A program made the translations under genes and the position numbers. Below the pieces are notes generated by a model. The model was given only the letters and a program-made list of their open reading frames with translations, was not told the origin of the DNA and ran no database searches. From positions 36,041,413-36,105,412 of the forward strand of contig NC_089753.1 of the NCBI RefSeq assembly GCF_040412425.1: DNA of 64,000 bases. The letters run 5' to 3'. Origin of the DNA: Macrobrachium rosenbergii. Taxonomy: Eukaryota > Arthropoda > Malacostraca > Decapoda > Palaemonidae. Shown here piece by piece: positions 1 through 12,854 of the stretch. Each line of letters begins with the position of its first letter. The first letter of the stretch is position 1.

Positions 1-141
1 ATATAAATAATATATTCTTTAACTAAATTTCAGCCACAACTCCACTACCAATTCAACGACAATGACGATTACAAAAGTTCCCTTAAAAACTAAAAAAAAC
101 TAAACCCTCCCACCCTAATTCCATCTTATTTCTTCTTCCAG

Positions 142-263
142 AGGCAACGTCTGGAGAGGGGAACGAGGAGTACACTTTGCCCTCGCTGGAAGAGGTCATC
201 CAGTCGGTACGTGACCTGGATGTACAAAGGGTTCTGAGGATGTACAGCACTCAGCACGAGGAG
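142..263 (+). CDS. Carbohydrate sulfotransferase, probable upstream exon (partial gene)
   Basis: A pyrimidine-rich tract ending in AG (140-141) precedes an open segment that ends at a GAG/GTAATG donor (GT at 264). It encodes about 40 residues of acidic stem-like sequence including EEYTLPSLEEVIQSV and ending STQHEE. The exon ends in phase 0, and the next exon at 9961 starts in phase 0, which supports joining them. No catalytic motif is present; in this family the segment between the N-terminal membrane anchor and the PAPS loop is variable, so assignment rests on phase, codon character and position. A (CT)n tract begins about 20 nt after the donor. The start codon and signal anchor would lie left of the window. 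The exon could instead belong to another gene. Confidence 0.55.
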
Positions 264-283
264 GTAATGGAGGCCTGGAATGG

Positions 284-284
<1 letters not shown>

Positions 285-343
<59 letters not shown>
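285..343. repeat. (CT)n microsatellite
   Basis: Uninterrupted TC/CT dinucleotides over about 59 bases, starting about 20 bases after a probable splice donor. The tract could modulate splicing as an intronic polypyrimidine run, but that is speculation. Confidence 0.98.
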
Positions 344-345
<2 letters not shown>

Positions 346-513
346 TTCGTTTTGAAGTGTCACTTTGTCGGAGTAACAGAAGTAAAGTAAATATCATAGA
401 GATATCATAGAAAACGGGAATACATCAAAGAGTGTTGATGCCTGCCTTGGTTAGTTAATATTAAAATATTAAAATTAATATAAATATACACAAAAACACT
501 AAAGATAACATAC

Positions 514-517
<4 letters not shown>

Positions 518-564
<47 letters not shown>

Positions 565-667
565 CGTGTATACATATATATATGTACTGTATATATATGT
601 ATATATATCATATATATATTTATAGATTATATTTATTCTAAGTGGAGAGAGGTATAATTATGCGTGT

Positions 668-752
<85 letters not shown>

Positions 753-793
753 TATATATGTATTATATATATAAACTTTATATATATATATAT

Positions 794-850
<57 letters not shown>
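518..850. repeat. Compound (AT)n/(CA)n microsatellite cluster
   Basis: Several (AT)n tracts (about 520-610 and 690-845) with a (CA)n run at about 666-691. Open frames that read through here give only alternating Tyr/Ile and are not genes. Confidence 0.97.
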
Positions 851-969
851 CACGCATAATTAAACCTCTCTCCTCTTCAAATAAATACAATCAAACGCTA
901 GGAATAATTATCCGGACCGAGGGAAGCGTAAGACCCCTCGGAGAGGGGAAAGGCATATCATTAGATCTC

Positions 970-1042
<73 letters not shown>
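970..1042. repeat. (GA)n microsatellite
   Basis: About 73 bases of perfect GA dinucleotides. Confidence 0.98.
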
Positions 1043-1043
<1 letters not shown>

Positions 1044-1413
1044 AGAACTGCAACTCGAGGGGAAGAGGCGTTTAACCGTAATAATAAGGGACTGGAACCT
1101 TATCGTAACGAGGGGAAATCACGTCATAATATATGAGGGCAACTGAGGGGAAACGGATACACTTCGGGAGATAGGGTGCCGTAAGATGAGCTGAATAGCT
1201 TTAAGAAACGACGAGGTTATTGTCTTAGTGAATTATTGATGGATATTGGGTGATACCCAGCTAATTTTATTTTTTTTTTAATGTGGCAAAGGAAGAGGCC
1301 ACAGATCCATCTAACACGCATGTATGGAAGATCATTTTCAAAAATACATGCACATCAGCGTGTACCCTAACATACACACAGGCACATAATAGTTTATTAT
1401 TACATACATACAT

Positions 1414-1419
<6 letters not shown>

Positions 1420-1477
<58 letters not shown>
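1420..1477. repeat. (TA)n microsatellite
   Basis: About 58 bases of TA dinucleotides next to the retroelement-like stretch that follows. Confidence 0.97.
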
Positions 1478-1480
<3 letters not shown>

Positions 1481-1499
1481 CTTCATCACATACACAATT

Positions 1500-2070
1500 G
1501 TTCTGTGCATTAGCACAATTACTATCAGGACCTCATTCAAACTGGAGGGTATCTAGTGGAGATATTTATTCAGAAAAAGTTACAAGCTTTCTAGGACAAA
1601 CAGTCCTCCATTATCAAGTATCCGTAAAATGACCAGACGCGAAGTCCAGCTGTATTTATATCTGTGTGCTGGGTACTTTTAATCCTATAATTGCCTTCCT
1701 CCTCCTGGGTGATACCCCCCCTTGTGACCTTGGCCTTTCTCTGCCCGTTTCTTCATCCGGGTGTTCGTGTCCCGTGCGTCCCGTGAATGAGCTCCTCTAT
1801 CGACGCCTTCATGGCGATTTAGGCGTTGTCCCCTTCGTTGCCAAATGTACTTCTCTCTAGTTTTTAAAGGCCTACCCTTCCCATTTACCCCTTTTAATCC
1901 GTGCTTCTGTCAAGAAGGTTTAACCTCCTTGGCGTTTGTTAATGTCTCCTGGGAGCAGTATACTTCTGGGTGTTCTCTATTGCCTTGACACTCCTTCGAA
2001 AATATTTCCATTCTTCCAGGTCTCTGTTTTTCATATAGGCCTCATTGAATCGCTTTTTGGACCTTCCTTG
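1500..2070 (-). mobile_element. Retroelement 3'-end-like relic (possibly Penelope-like), minus strand
   Basis: Read on the minus strand, the stretch has degraded coding character (for example [16 protein letters not shown] near 2050-2010), then CTTGATAATGGAGGACTG, TTTGTCC and AGAAAGC, and then AATAAATAT. A short hairpin (GGAC...GTCC) followed by GAAA and a poly(A)-type signal is the arrangement often seen at the 3' ends of Penelope-like elements. There are multiple stops and no intact ORF. The family assignment is weak; it may be another retroelement type. Confidence 0.4.
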
Positions 2071-2138
2071 TGATTATCTCACGCTACTGGACTTCCGCAC
2101 TTTTAATTTACTTGTTTTTGTGTCAATTTACTGTGTAT

Positions 2139-2327
<189 letters not shown>

Positions 2328-3167
2328 AATTGACATTTGAAAAGGACAGATAAGAGAGCGCAGCATAAATATACATAGGTTACACAAATAAGATTATCGG
2401 CAGCTATTTAATTTATCATCTACTCATAATATGGTCCTTCGTTTCTTTCCAGTTAGAGTATTCATAACATTTTTCTATTCATATATCTTCTTTTCTTTAC
2501 AGACTTAGTTCAAGTTTTGTCATTTACTCGGAATATTTCATTGTTTTTTCTTTGTTTTTGTATCAGTTTTTATCGTTATAACATACAAGGTACCTTTGCA
2601 TGAATGCCCATACCCGATGAAAAATATCTATTGTGTTTTATAGTCTTCATAAGGGTTTGTCAAAACAAATAGATGATTATTTGGGTCATGAATGTCATAT
2701 TGATAATACACAAAAATGCCAGGACTATTTATGATCGATTTCTCGAGCCTGTGGATGAAGATTAATGCGGGAACGAGGACTTCCTTCCATGTTGTTTATA
2801 AGGCGACAGACTCCTTAATGAGTCAGTGAGTGTTTTGACTGAGCTTCCCTTGTGGAGGCACGGGCTGTTTGACATTTCATGCCCTGAGGTCAGCTTAACA
2901 GGTAAGAGAAGAACTGGCAGCGCTGGAAATTTTTTTGTCACGTTTAAGAATAAACGTGTTGTTTTATTGATGTTAAATGCTAGAAAATTACGAGGGCCTT
3001 TAATAATTGGCAAAAATTGATTAGCAACCAATTATATTTGTGTTGTATAACTTATGCTGCCTTCATATAGCCTACCATACAACATGAGTGGGAATATTTG
3101 ATGTGGCAGCGCCGGTCACCTCCCATGCCCTGCCCTTTTCGCCATGAAGGAGCCGATGGAGTTATAG

Positions 3168-3366
<199 letters not shown>

Positions 3367-3910
3367 AATAAATCAGGCTTATATACAGTACATGCCATTG
3401 TATCACTTACACCAGTTACCACTCTACCCGGTATATATTATATTCTAAAATCCCAACGGCTTGTCATTCACTTTATTCTTTACGACGAAAGAAACGACAC
3501 GAAATTACAAAATAAATCAACTAATCAATCAATAACCAAATAAATGCCTCTCATTTCACGTCACAAAATCCCAAGATCCCAAGATGGAGAATAAACAAAT
3601 GAATAAACATGTCTCCCAAAAACCCCAAGATGGCGTTCAGCCAGAGCCGCTGTGTGCTCGGCGACACCCCCATCTAAGTACGATGTATCTCTATTGCAGA
3701 GGATAGGCTTGACAGGGAACGCTTCTCGTGCGATGCCGAATCTTCTTCCTCTTATTCTTTCGGGATTTTACGACTTGGTGTCTTTGTTCGTGTTGGGCTA
3801 CGTAAGCGCATGTTACATGACAATTCGCGTGTACGTAGGCTTGTGTATTGTGTGTGTATGAGTGTGTACGAGCATCAATATTACACCCGTACATGTAGCT
3901 GTGTTACTGA

Positions 3911-4210
3911 ATCGAACTGAATACAGAATTTAGGCAGAGGTCCAAGCACTGGAACCTATGAGGTCATCCAGCGCTGAAACGGAAACCGAGTTAAATTTGA
4001 AAGGTGTAACAGGAGGAAAACCTCGCAGTTGGACTATGAATCAATCCTTAGGAGAGAGTGGAAGGTAAGATGGAAGAAAGAGAATATGAAAGGCGGTACA
4101 GTAAAAAGAATGAAAGGGGTTGCTGCTAGGGGCCGAAGGCACTCCGCAAAGAACCTTGAGTAATGACTACAATGCAACGCATGAGGTGCACTGGCGGCAC
4201 TACCCCCTAC
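3911..4210 (+). repeat. Dispersed ~300-bp repeat, copy 1
   Basis: This is one of six copies in the window of a family that starts with GAATATAGAATTTAGGCC, continues CACTGGGACCTATGAGGTC and CAGCGCTGAAACGG, and ends near CACTACCCCCTAC. This copy diverges moderately (GAATACAGAATTTAGGCAGA) and lacks the terminal GGGGG palindrome half. No coding capacity, no A/B boxes I can defend; probably a SINE or MITE, family not identified. Confidence 0.85.
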
Positions 4211-4645
4211 TGATGCTGTTAGACGAGTTCCAGATGTATGCAATATAACGCACACACAGACTATACAAAGGTACTAACGTTAAATCAACGCGTCAAACTT
4301 ATGCAATAAACGAGGCAAAACCACCAAAGAAAAAGGTAAAAAATAAAAACCTATCAGTCAATAACGAAAATGCGTTTGCGCGAAGGAAAGTAAAGTGAAC
4401 AAAAGAGAAGGAATTGGGAAATACGTTAAGATCATAGCTAGACATGCAAGTGGTATATAAGGGTGATACCATTTTGATAACAAACAAAGTACATGGAACA
4501 CTTACCAAGCGGCCATGCGGTGAGACATAAGTCTGGAAGACAGAGATTTACAATAATTAATTATCAAGTTTACGGAAATTTTCATGAAATAAATAAAAAA
4601 AATAAATAAATCTGAACATACATATTTATATATAAACTTATATAC

Positions 4646-4767
<122 letters not shown>

Positions 4768-4908
4768 TATAATAAATCTTACAAGTGATTTTATATATAA
4801 AACACTACAGAGAAAAAATTGAAAAAATGGTTGTAGCTCCCGACAGCCGTCGACCTTATTGCTAACTAAGCCATCTTTAGAGGGCAGGGATTGGCTCAGT
4901 TAGCAATA

Positions 4909-5148
<240 letters not shown>

Positions 5149-5326
5149 TTTTTAATTGACCGTGGCTCTCTCCCTGCCTAGTACCCATCTGTCTATTGGG
5201 TACTAGAAAATGGTTGTGGGGTTAGCGACCTCACCCCACCCTCCCAAGGGGACTTACAGAAAAACCGGAAGGCTGTACCCTTCTGGTACCACCCCTAGCA
5301 TAGGGTAAAAAAAAAAAAATAAAAAA

Positions 5327-5605
5327 TGCGCCAAAGAAACTTCGGCGCAATCGAGTTTTCTATTTGAGCCGCGACCCATGAAGCTTTCAGTTATCATTAT
5401 GGCTAAATTTAACCTTAAGTAAAATCAAAACTACTGAGGCTAGAGGGCTGCAATTTGGTATGTTTGATGATTGGAGGGTGGATGATCAAGATACCAAATT
5501 GCAGCCCTCTAGCCAGATTAGTTTTTAAGATCTGAGGGCGGGCAGAAAAAAGTGCGGACGGACAGACAAAGCCGGCACAATAGTTTTCTTTTACAGAAAA
5601 ATAAA
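5327..5605 (+). repeat. Snap-back dispersed repeat, copy A
   Basis: The repeat begins with the hairpin TGCGCCAAAGAAACTTCGGC, has a central 23-bp perfect inverted pair (5438-5460 with 5491-5513, around GGCTAGAGGGCTGCAATTTG), and ends in a GCGGACGGACAGAC block and TAGTTTTCTTTTACAGAAAA. Two other copies lie at 7034-7433 (minus) and 21755-22154 (plus). Non-coding and hairpin-rich at both ends and the centre; probably a non-autonomous element. Confidence 0.85.
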
Positions 5606-5790
5606 AAGCATATAACATAAAATCTTCTACCTCTTCCTTCAATTTTCCATTCCCTTTGTTTTCTTCGGGTGAAAGGAAACTTATGATCACTCAATGAATT
5701 AAAAATATCAAAATATACAAAAAGTTTACCTCTCCACTCCAATGTTTTACAAATAACCACAGCCACCTCTCAGCCTTCAGAATATTTAAA

Positions 5791-6064
5791 GGAATTGGAA
5801 TATAGAATTTAGGCCAAAGGCCAAGCGCTGTGACCTATGAGGTCATTCAGCGCTGAAAGGGAAATTGATAGTAAGAAGGTTTGAAAGGTGTAACAGGAGG
5901 AAGACCTCGCAGTTGCCCTATGAAACAACTGTTACAGAGGGTGGAAAGGAAGATGGGAAGAAAGAGAATATGAACGGAGGTACAGTAAAAGGAATGAAAG
6001 AGGTTGCAGCTAAGGGCCGAAGGGAGCTGCAAAGAACCTTAAGTAATGCTAACAGTGCACCACT
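5791..6064 (+). repeat. Dispersed ~300-bp repeat, copy 2
   Basis: It starts GGAATTGGAATATAGAATTT and keeps the GACCTATGAGGTCATTCAGC and GTGTAACAGGAGGAAGACC blocks; it is truncated at the right end within AGTGCACCAC. It lies only ~190 bp after a snap-back repeat copy. Confidence 0.88.
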
Positions 6065-6099
6065 AAAAATGTGAACACTTATCAGTCCGCCATAAAAAT

Positions 6100-6350
6100 A
6101 CTAATGGTCGCAGGTTAGTCTTAAAAATATTAAAAGTCACTGCTTTGCCTTAGAATATTAAGTAACTCCTCTGCCTTAAAAATATTTAAGGTTACCGCTT
6201 CGCCTTAAGAATTCTTAAATGTCGGTGCTCTACCTTAAATATATTAGAGGATGTATTCTGACTTGTAAATATAAAAAGTCACCTTTTTACCTTAAAAATA
6301 TGCATGGTCACAGCTCTATCTTAAAAATACTATTTGAAATATAAATGACC
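6100..6350. repeat. Degenerate short tandem array with TTAAAAATATT motif
   Basis: The phrase 'gcCTTAAAAATATTNaaGGTCACnGCTcTgC' recurs about six times with a spacing of about 36-40 bases (for example 6117, 6173, 6201, 6281, 6319). Copies are diverged. No gene. Confidence 0.6.
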
Positions 6351-6362
6351 CAACAAAATCAA

Positions 6363-6363
6363 T

Positions 6364-6462
<99 letters not shown>

Positions 6463-6474
6463 CATACATATATA

Positions 6475-6513
<39 letters not shown>

Positions 6514-6532
6514 CTGTATATATTATGTATAT

Positions 6533-6596
<64 letters not shown>

Positions 6597-6600
6597 ATAA
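6363..6600. repeat. (AT)n microsatellite block
   Basis: Long AT tracts interrupted at about 6457-6480 and 6508-6540, ending in GTGTGTGT. Confidence 0.97.
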
Positions 6601-7033
6601 CTATATATATCCAAATATATGTATATACTATATACTATATGTATACATATATAAGGCCACTCCCCTACATAATCATGATAAAATTCACCCCACCACATTA
6701 TAAAAGTAATGGCAACCCCCCTGCATCAAAACAATATTAAGGCCACCAATCAATATCTAAAAAAAAAAAACTAAGAAAGGTCACCAATTAAGGCGGAGAA
6801 AGCTAACGACCTCTGACCTTACAGCAGCAGCAGAGGAGGGAAGAACGATTCTTACATCGTCATTATGGAGGTGTAAGTAAGAGGTTCATTATCGCGAGAG
6901 GTGACAGATCATTAATAATGAGTTCGCTCTTAAATCATTGTCTTTTTTTTTTTTTTTTTTTTACTTTCCGCGAAGGGATAAATCACGCGGAGAATGACTC
7001 GGGGGTTTTCTCGGAATTTATACTTTTGTTTAT

Positions 7034-7433
7034 TTTAGTTTTCTCTAAAAGAAAACTATTGTGTCGGCGTTGTCTGTCCGTCCGCACTTTTTCTGTCAGC
7101 ACTTTTTTTCTGTCTGCCCTTAGAACTTAAAAAAATACTGAGGCTAGAGGGCTGCAAATTGGTATGTTGATCATCCACCTTCCAATCATCAAACATACCA
7201 AATTGCAGCCCTCTAGCCTGAGTGCTTTTTATTTTATTTAAAGTTAAAGCTAGCCATAATCGTGCATCTGGCAACGATATAGGACAGGTCGCCACCGGGC
7301 AGTGGTTAGTTTCATGGGCCGCGGTTCATACAGCATTATACCGAGACCACCGAAAGATAGATCTATTTTCGGTGACCTTGATTATACGATGTATACAAAA
7401 AACTTGATTGCGCCGAAGAAACTTCGGCGCATC
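7034..7433 (-). repeat. Snap-back dispersed repeat, copy B
   Basis: Reverse-oriented copy of the 5327 family. It carries the TAGAGGGCTGCAAATTGGTA / TACCAAATTGCAGCCCTCTA pair at about 7144-7218 and ends with the perfect hairpin GCGCCGAAG-AAA-CTTCGGCGC (about 7410-7431). Longer than copy A because it keeps an internal segment with GGTCGCCACCGGGC and CATGGGCCGCGG. Confidence 0.85.
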
Positions 7434-7622
7434 TTTTACTTGTTTTATTCCCTGATAATGTATGAGCTGTTTATCCTTGACATATAGACTCCCTTATAAT
7501 ACAGTCATATACAACTTTTGACATTTTTATTAGCATTCATATATACAAATCTTTCTATTTGTGGAATACATAAACAATTCATCTTTTATAATTTGCATAT
7601 TTTATACATACATACACACATG

Positions 7623-7627
<5 letters not shown>

Positions 7628-7709
<82 letters not shown>
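7628..7709. repeat. (AT)n tract at left edge of the Penelope-like element
   Basis: About 80 bases of AT dinucleotides directly before the terminal sequence ACTGAATCACGAAAATATGG. Confidence 0.97.
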
Positions 7710-7713
<4 letters not shown>

Positions 7714-7720
7714 GTGTATA

Positions 7721-8976
7721 ACTGAATCACGAAAATATGGAACGTGATGAATATGTAAGTAAAGATAAAATCCACGAAGGAAAGAGGAACACTGGAGTGC
7801 TGAGAGGCCTTTCGACTGTCAGCCGTCCTTTATACTTTTATTCAGGCCATCACCTTGACATCAAAATATCAATTTTTTCTTCTGTGTTATTACGAGCTTT
7901 GCGCATTGTCACTCCCCAGTATTTGGGTCAAGAAATTAAATACATAAGAAATATAGGAACAGGTTTATGTTGTCCTTCACATATACAAATTATTTATAAT
8001 AATAAAGCCCACAAAAAACTTCATAGTGAAAGTAACATGGAGAAAGAAACCCCTAAGAACATTCTTAGCTTGCCTTATTTGAGTGGTTATGAAAACATAA
8101 AATCATTATTGAAATCTTTTAATGTCAACCTCGTTTTTTCCTATAATAACAAACTAAAAGGAATGTTAATAAAAAATAGCACTAAAGAATACAACAACGT
8201 AACATATAAAATTCTATGTTTGGACTGCCCCTCTTTTTATATTGGCCAATCTAGCAAAGATTTAGATGCACGTATTAAGCAACATAAGTATTTAGTCAAA
8301 ACTGGACAAACATCCAATGCTATATTCATTCATTTAAGTGAAAACTCTAACAGGATAAATTGGACAGAAAGTTCAGTGACTGCCAGATCGAAAGATTTCT
8401 CTTCAAGAAATCCTTTGGAGTCCGCTATTATCCAGCTTACTTCCAGCTATAATTTTAACCTTGGCCCTGGCATGTATTATTTGGACCCCTGCCTTAGAAA
8501 AATGATCAAGAATGACCTAAAAGATAAAATCACTGACTTAATTACAAATTAGTTATCTTACAAATATTTTCTATGTATTCGTATCTTTTATATAAATTTT
8601 TATTTGTAAAAATGTTCATCTTGCAAAAACTGTTATTGTTTACAAAAAATGAGAATTATTTTGTTGGACTAATATTTTTGGTGGTCAGTCACCCCCTTGT
8701 ATAATCTTTTAATTGCCCTGTCCCTGCTTCTGAATGGTTGATCCCAATCCTTTGTAAAACCTCTTAAATATTTAACCCTGTTTTGGCAGTTCTACTAATT
8801 CTTCAATTGTGCTGAATTCCAGGTACATATTTTTCCTTTGTAATCCCCATCTGTTATTTACATGAGCTTTCTTTGTAAACTTACTTTTATATTTCTTCAG
8901 TCCGCTAAGCAAAGGAGGACAGACAATCTAAAGGCCTCACAGCACTCCAGTGTTTCCCTTTCCTTTGTGGGTTTTA

Positions 8977-8980
<4 letters not shown>
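7721..8980 (+). mobile_element. Penelope-like retroelement, 5'-truncated, with inverted termini
   Basis: The left terminus (from ACTGAATCACGAAAATATGG, including AAAATCCACGAAGGAAAGAG and AGGCCTTTCGACTGTCAG) recurs inverted at about 8901-8979 (AAAGGCCTCACAGCACTCCA, then TTTCCTTTGTGGGTTTTATC). Between them lies one open frame with the C-terminal part of a Penelope-like polyprotein. Both outer edges abut (TA)n tracts. A second, coding-free copy of the termini forms a foldback at 39398-39582. Inverted terminal sequences around a truncated Penelope-like element fit the known complex (partly inverted, tandem) structures of this order. Confidence 0.85.
7737..8552 (+). CDS. Penelope-like element polyprotein fragment with GIY-YIG endonuclease
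   Basis: 271-codon open frame, apparently undamaged. About residues 1-45 come from the terminal repeat. Residues ~50-95 resemble the reverse-transcriptase thumb region (SSVLLRALRIVTPQYLGQEI). Then comes the linker LPYLSGYENIKSLLKSFNV, and a GIY-YIG nuclease at ~155-235: CLDCPSFYIGQSSKDLDARI, IKQH, NAIFIHLSE and LESAII supply the Y-(x)-YIG, Arg, His and Glu positions expected. The palm and finger reverse-transcriptase motifs (including YxDD) are missing, so it is a 5'-truncated copy and not mobile by itself. The listed ATG at 7737 is only the first in frame; real translation is doubtful. Confidence 0.85.
   Translation: MERDEYVSKDKIHEGKRNTGVLRGLSTVSRPLYFYSGHHLDIKISIFSSVLLRALRIVTPQYLGQEIKYIRNIGTGLCCPSHIQIIYNNKAHKKLHSESNMEKETPKNILSLPYLSGYENIKSLLKSFNVNLVFSYNNKLKGMLIKNSTKEYNNVTYKILCLDCPSFYIGQSSKDLDARIKQHKYLVKTGQTSNAIFIHLSENSNRINWTESSVTARSKDFSSRNPLESAIIQLTSSYNFNLGPGMYYLDPCLRKMIKNDLKDKITDLITN

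Positions 8981-9014
<34 letters not shown>
8981..9014. repeat. (TA)n tract at right edge of the Penelope-like element
   Basis: 34 bases of TA directly after the inverted terminus GGGTTTTATC. Confidence 0.97.
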
Positions 9015-9017
<3 letters not shown>

Positions 9018-9239
9018 TAAACATACATACACCACGCACGCACAAACACATACCTAGGCCTTATGACAAACTATCATAACTATCATCATTTTATGAGAGT
9101 GTAACGTATGACCCAAAGTCAAAATTGTCTAGACTTTAAAGTTTCCAGGTGTATATCTAATATCAACAATGCACTGTGACAAGTATCATCTATAATAATG
9201 AAATCCGAGTGGATCTTGTTTGTCTTCCCCTGGGTGACA

Positions 9240-9487
9240 GTAAGGGAGACATGACACAGCCACCCACTCCCTGCAAACCGGTTTGTCCGCCCCGGGTGGG
9301 GCTGGGTAGGAAGGGGGACGGCCGGTAGGGGAGACATCCACCCTCCTCCAGCAAACCTGTTTGTCCGCTCCGGGTGGGGCTGGGTAGGAAGGGGGACGGG
9401 CGGCAGGGGAGACATCCACCCTCCTCCAGCAAACCTGTTTGTCCGCCCCAAGTGGAGGCGGGGTAGGTAGGGGATCGGGAGGGTAGG
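9240..9487. repeat. 78-bp GC-rich minisatellite, about 3 units
   Basis: GCAAACC starts at 9273, 9351 and 9429 mark an exact 78-bp period. The unit contains GTTTGTCCGCCCCGGGTGGG and GGGGAGACATCCACCCTCCT. Units 1 and 2 are nearly identical; the third decays after about 40 bases. Since 78 is divisible by 3, minus-strand frames stay open through the repeat (9119-9539), but they are repetitive and look non-genic. Confidence 0.93.
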
Positions 9488-9960
9488 GGAAACAGCAGTG
9501 CCAGGTTCCAGCGCGTATAGCGCGCGCCAACAAGCTCATAGTTTATATAACATTACATAGTAACTAACACCAAATGATGTTACTATGTGCTGAAAGCAGC
9601 TCACCAGGTATTGCAGCCTTCAAAAAGACTTCATTATTCATTAGCACAGCCTCCTGATTTCCCTCCCACATGCAAAATAGCCCCTCCCACACAAGTAACA
9701 GATGTACATAGAACACGTGTACATGCATCAAGTATACATATAACCAATGTATCTGACGCAGGTGTACATTCAGGTGTAAATACAGCTGGAATATATTTAG
9801 CAGGTAAACTTAGCAGGTGTATATCTACAAGTATATACATACAGAATCTAATAAGTTTTAGCCTATACCGAATAGCTTCTACATGGCAATGTCTATCTAA
9901 TGTTATATGGCAGGTATACACCTTCAGGTACTGATCTTCTAATTCTCTTCCTGACCTCAG

Positions 9961-10122
9961 GTACCCCCAGGCACAGCCCCAGTGCAGGTCATCGTGTCGT
10001 CCACCTGGCGGAGCGGTTCGACGCTGCTGGGGGAGATCTTGGGGGCGCACCCAGGAGCATTCTACCATTACGAACCTCTCATGCCATACGGTCTGCAGCA
10101 GATAGCGCCTGGGCCCTTACAG
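9961..10122 (+). CDS. Carbohydrate sulfotransferase, exon with 5'-PAPS-binding loop
   Basis: The exon follows CTGACCTCAG and ends at CAG/GTAAAG, phase 0 on both sides, 54 codons. It encodes VIVSSTWRSGSTLLGEILGA, the 5'-phosphosulfate-binding loop of Golgi sulfotransferases (RSGS[ST] core), followed by HPGAFYHYEP, matching the family pattern after the loop. The enzyme would transfer sulfate from PAPS to a glycan in the Golgi lumen as a type II membrane protein. The closest vertebrate relatives by motif are the CHST1/3/5-type Gal/GalNAc/GlcNAc 6-O-sulfotransferases; the exact acceptor sugar cannot be told from this. It joins cleanly to the exon at 12105. Confidence 0.9.
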
Positions 10123-12104
<1,982 letters not shown>

Positions 12105-12854
12105 GACGAAGTGCAAGACCTGCTGAGCGGCATCCTGCACTGCGACTACCACAACCTGGAGGAGTACCTGAAGTTCGCCTTCGTCAACCACGACATGTTC
12201 ACGCGAAACACCCGCCTCTGGTCCATGTGCAGCGCCATGCCCCGCTCCAAGTGCTACAACCCGGACACCCTGGGCAGGCTGTGCTCCCTCTTCCCCATCC
12301 ACGTCATGAAGGTCGTCCGGGCTCGCCTGGAGATCCTGGCGCCCCTCCTGAAGGACCCTAAAGTCCGCATCGTGTGGCTGGTCAGGGACCCCAGGGCCGT
12401 CATGAACTCGCGAATCAGCAGCATCACCTGGTGCGAGACGCGCGCCTGCAAGGACCCCGCCTACCTCTGCTCCGACATCCTGGTCGACTTCAGCACCTAC
12501 CTCGTCCTGAAGGAGGAGTACCCCGCGCAGGTGATGCTCCTGCGGTACGAGGACCTGGCCAAGAACCCGTACGAGAAGAGCAAAGAGGTCCTCAAGTTCG
12601 CGGGGCTCTCGTTCCACAAGCGGGTCAAGGACTACCTGGACGACCACCTGACCTCGGACGAGGACGAGCCGTGGAGCACGAGGCACGACCCGAAGACCCG
12701 CGTGGGCCGCTGGATGAAGGTCATGAAGTTCGAGGACGTGATCAAGACCCAGTACCACTGCAAGGGCATCATGAAGAGCCTGGGGTACCGGACGTTCAGC
12801 TCCAAGGAGGACATGACCACGGGCAACGCAGTGGGGCTCCTGAACGTGCCATGA
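12105..12854 (+). CDS. Carbohydrate sulfotransferase, terminal catalytic exon
   Basis: The acceptor is ...CCACCAG (AG at 12103-12104) and the reading frame is phase 0, 249 codons to TGA at 12852-12854. It carries the 3'-phosphate-binding motif VRDPRAVMNSR, then conserved sulfotransferase blocks: the LLRYEDLAKNPYEK segment, the FAGLSFHKRVKDYLDDHL segment, and a C-terminal KTRVGRWMK...C...GIMKSLGYR tail. Cysteines in SMCSAMPRSKC and WCETRACKDPAYLC resemble the disulfide-forming cysteines of lumenal Golgi enzymes. Third codon positions are almost all G or C, unlike the AT-rich surroundings; open frames on the opposite strand (12042-12950) are by-products of this. The preceding intron is 10123-12104. 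No following coding exon is needed. Confidence 0.93.
   Translation, partial: DEVQDLLSGILHCDYHNLEEYLKFAFVNHDMFTRNTRLWSMCSAMPRSKCYNPDTLGRLCSLFPIHVMKVVRARLEILAPLLKDPKVRIVWLVRDPRAVMNSRISSITWCETRACKDPAYLCSDILVDFSTYLVLKEEYPAQVMLLRYEDLAKNPYEKSKEVLKFAGLSFHKRVKDYLDDHLTSDEDEPWSTRHDPKTRVGRWMKVMKFEDVIKTQYHCKGIMKSLGYRTFSSKEDMTTGNAVGLLNVP

Noticed and set aside
9119..9539. Three overlapping minus-strand frames with repeated GRTNRFAGGGWMSPLP-like units
   Set aside because: They follow a 78-bp minisatellite whose length is a multiple of three; three frames being open at once argues against coding.
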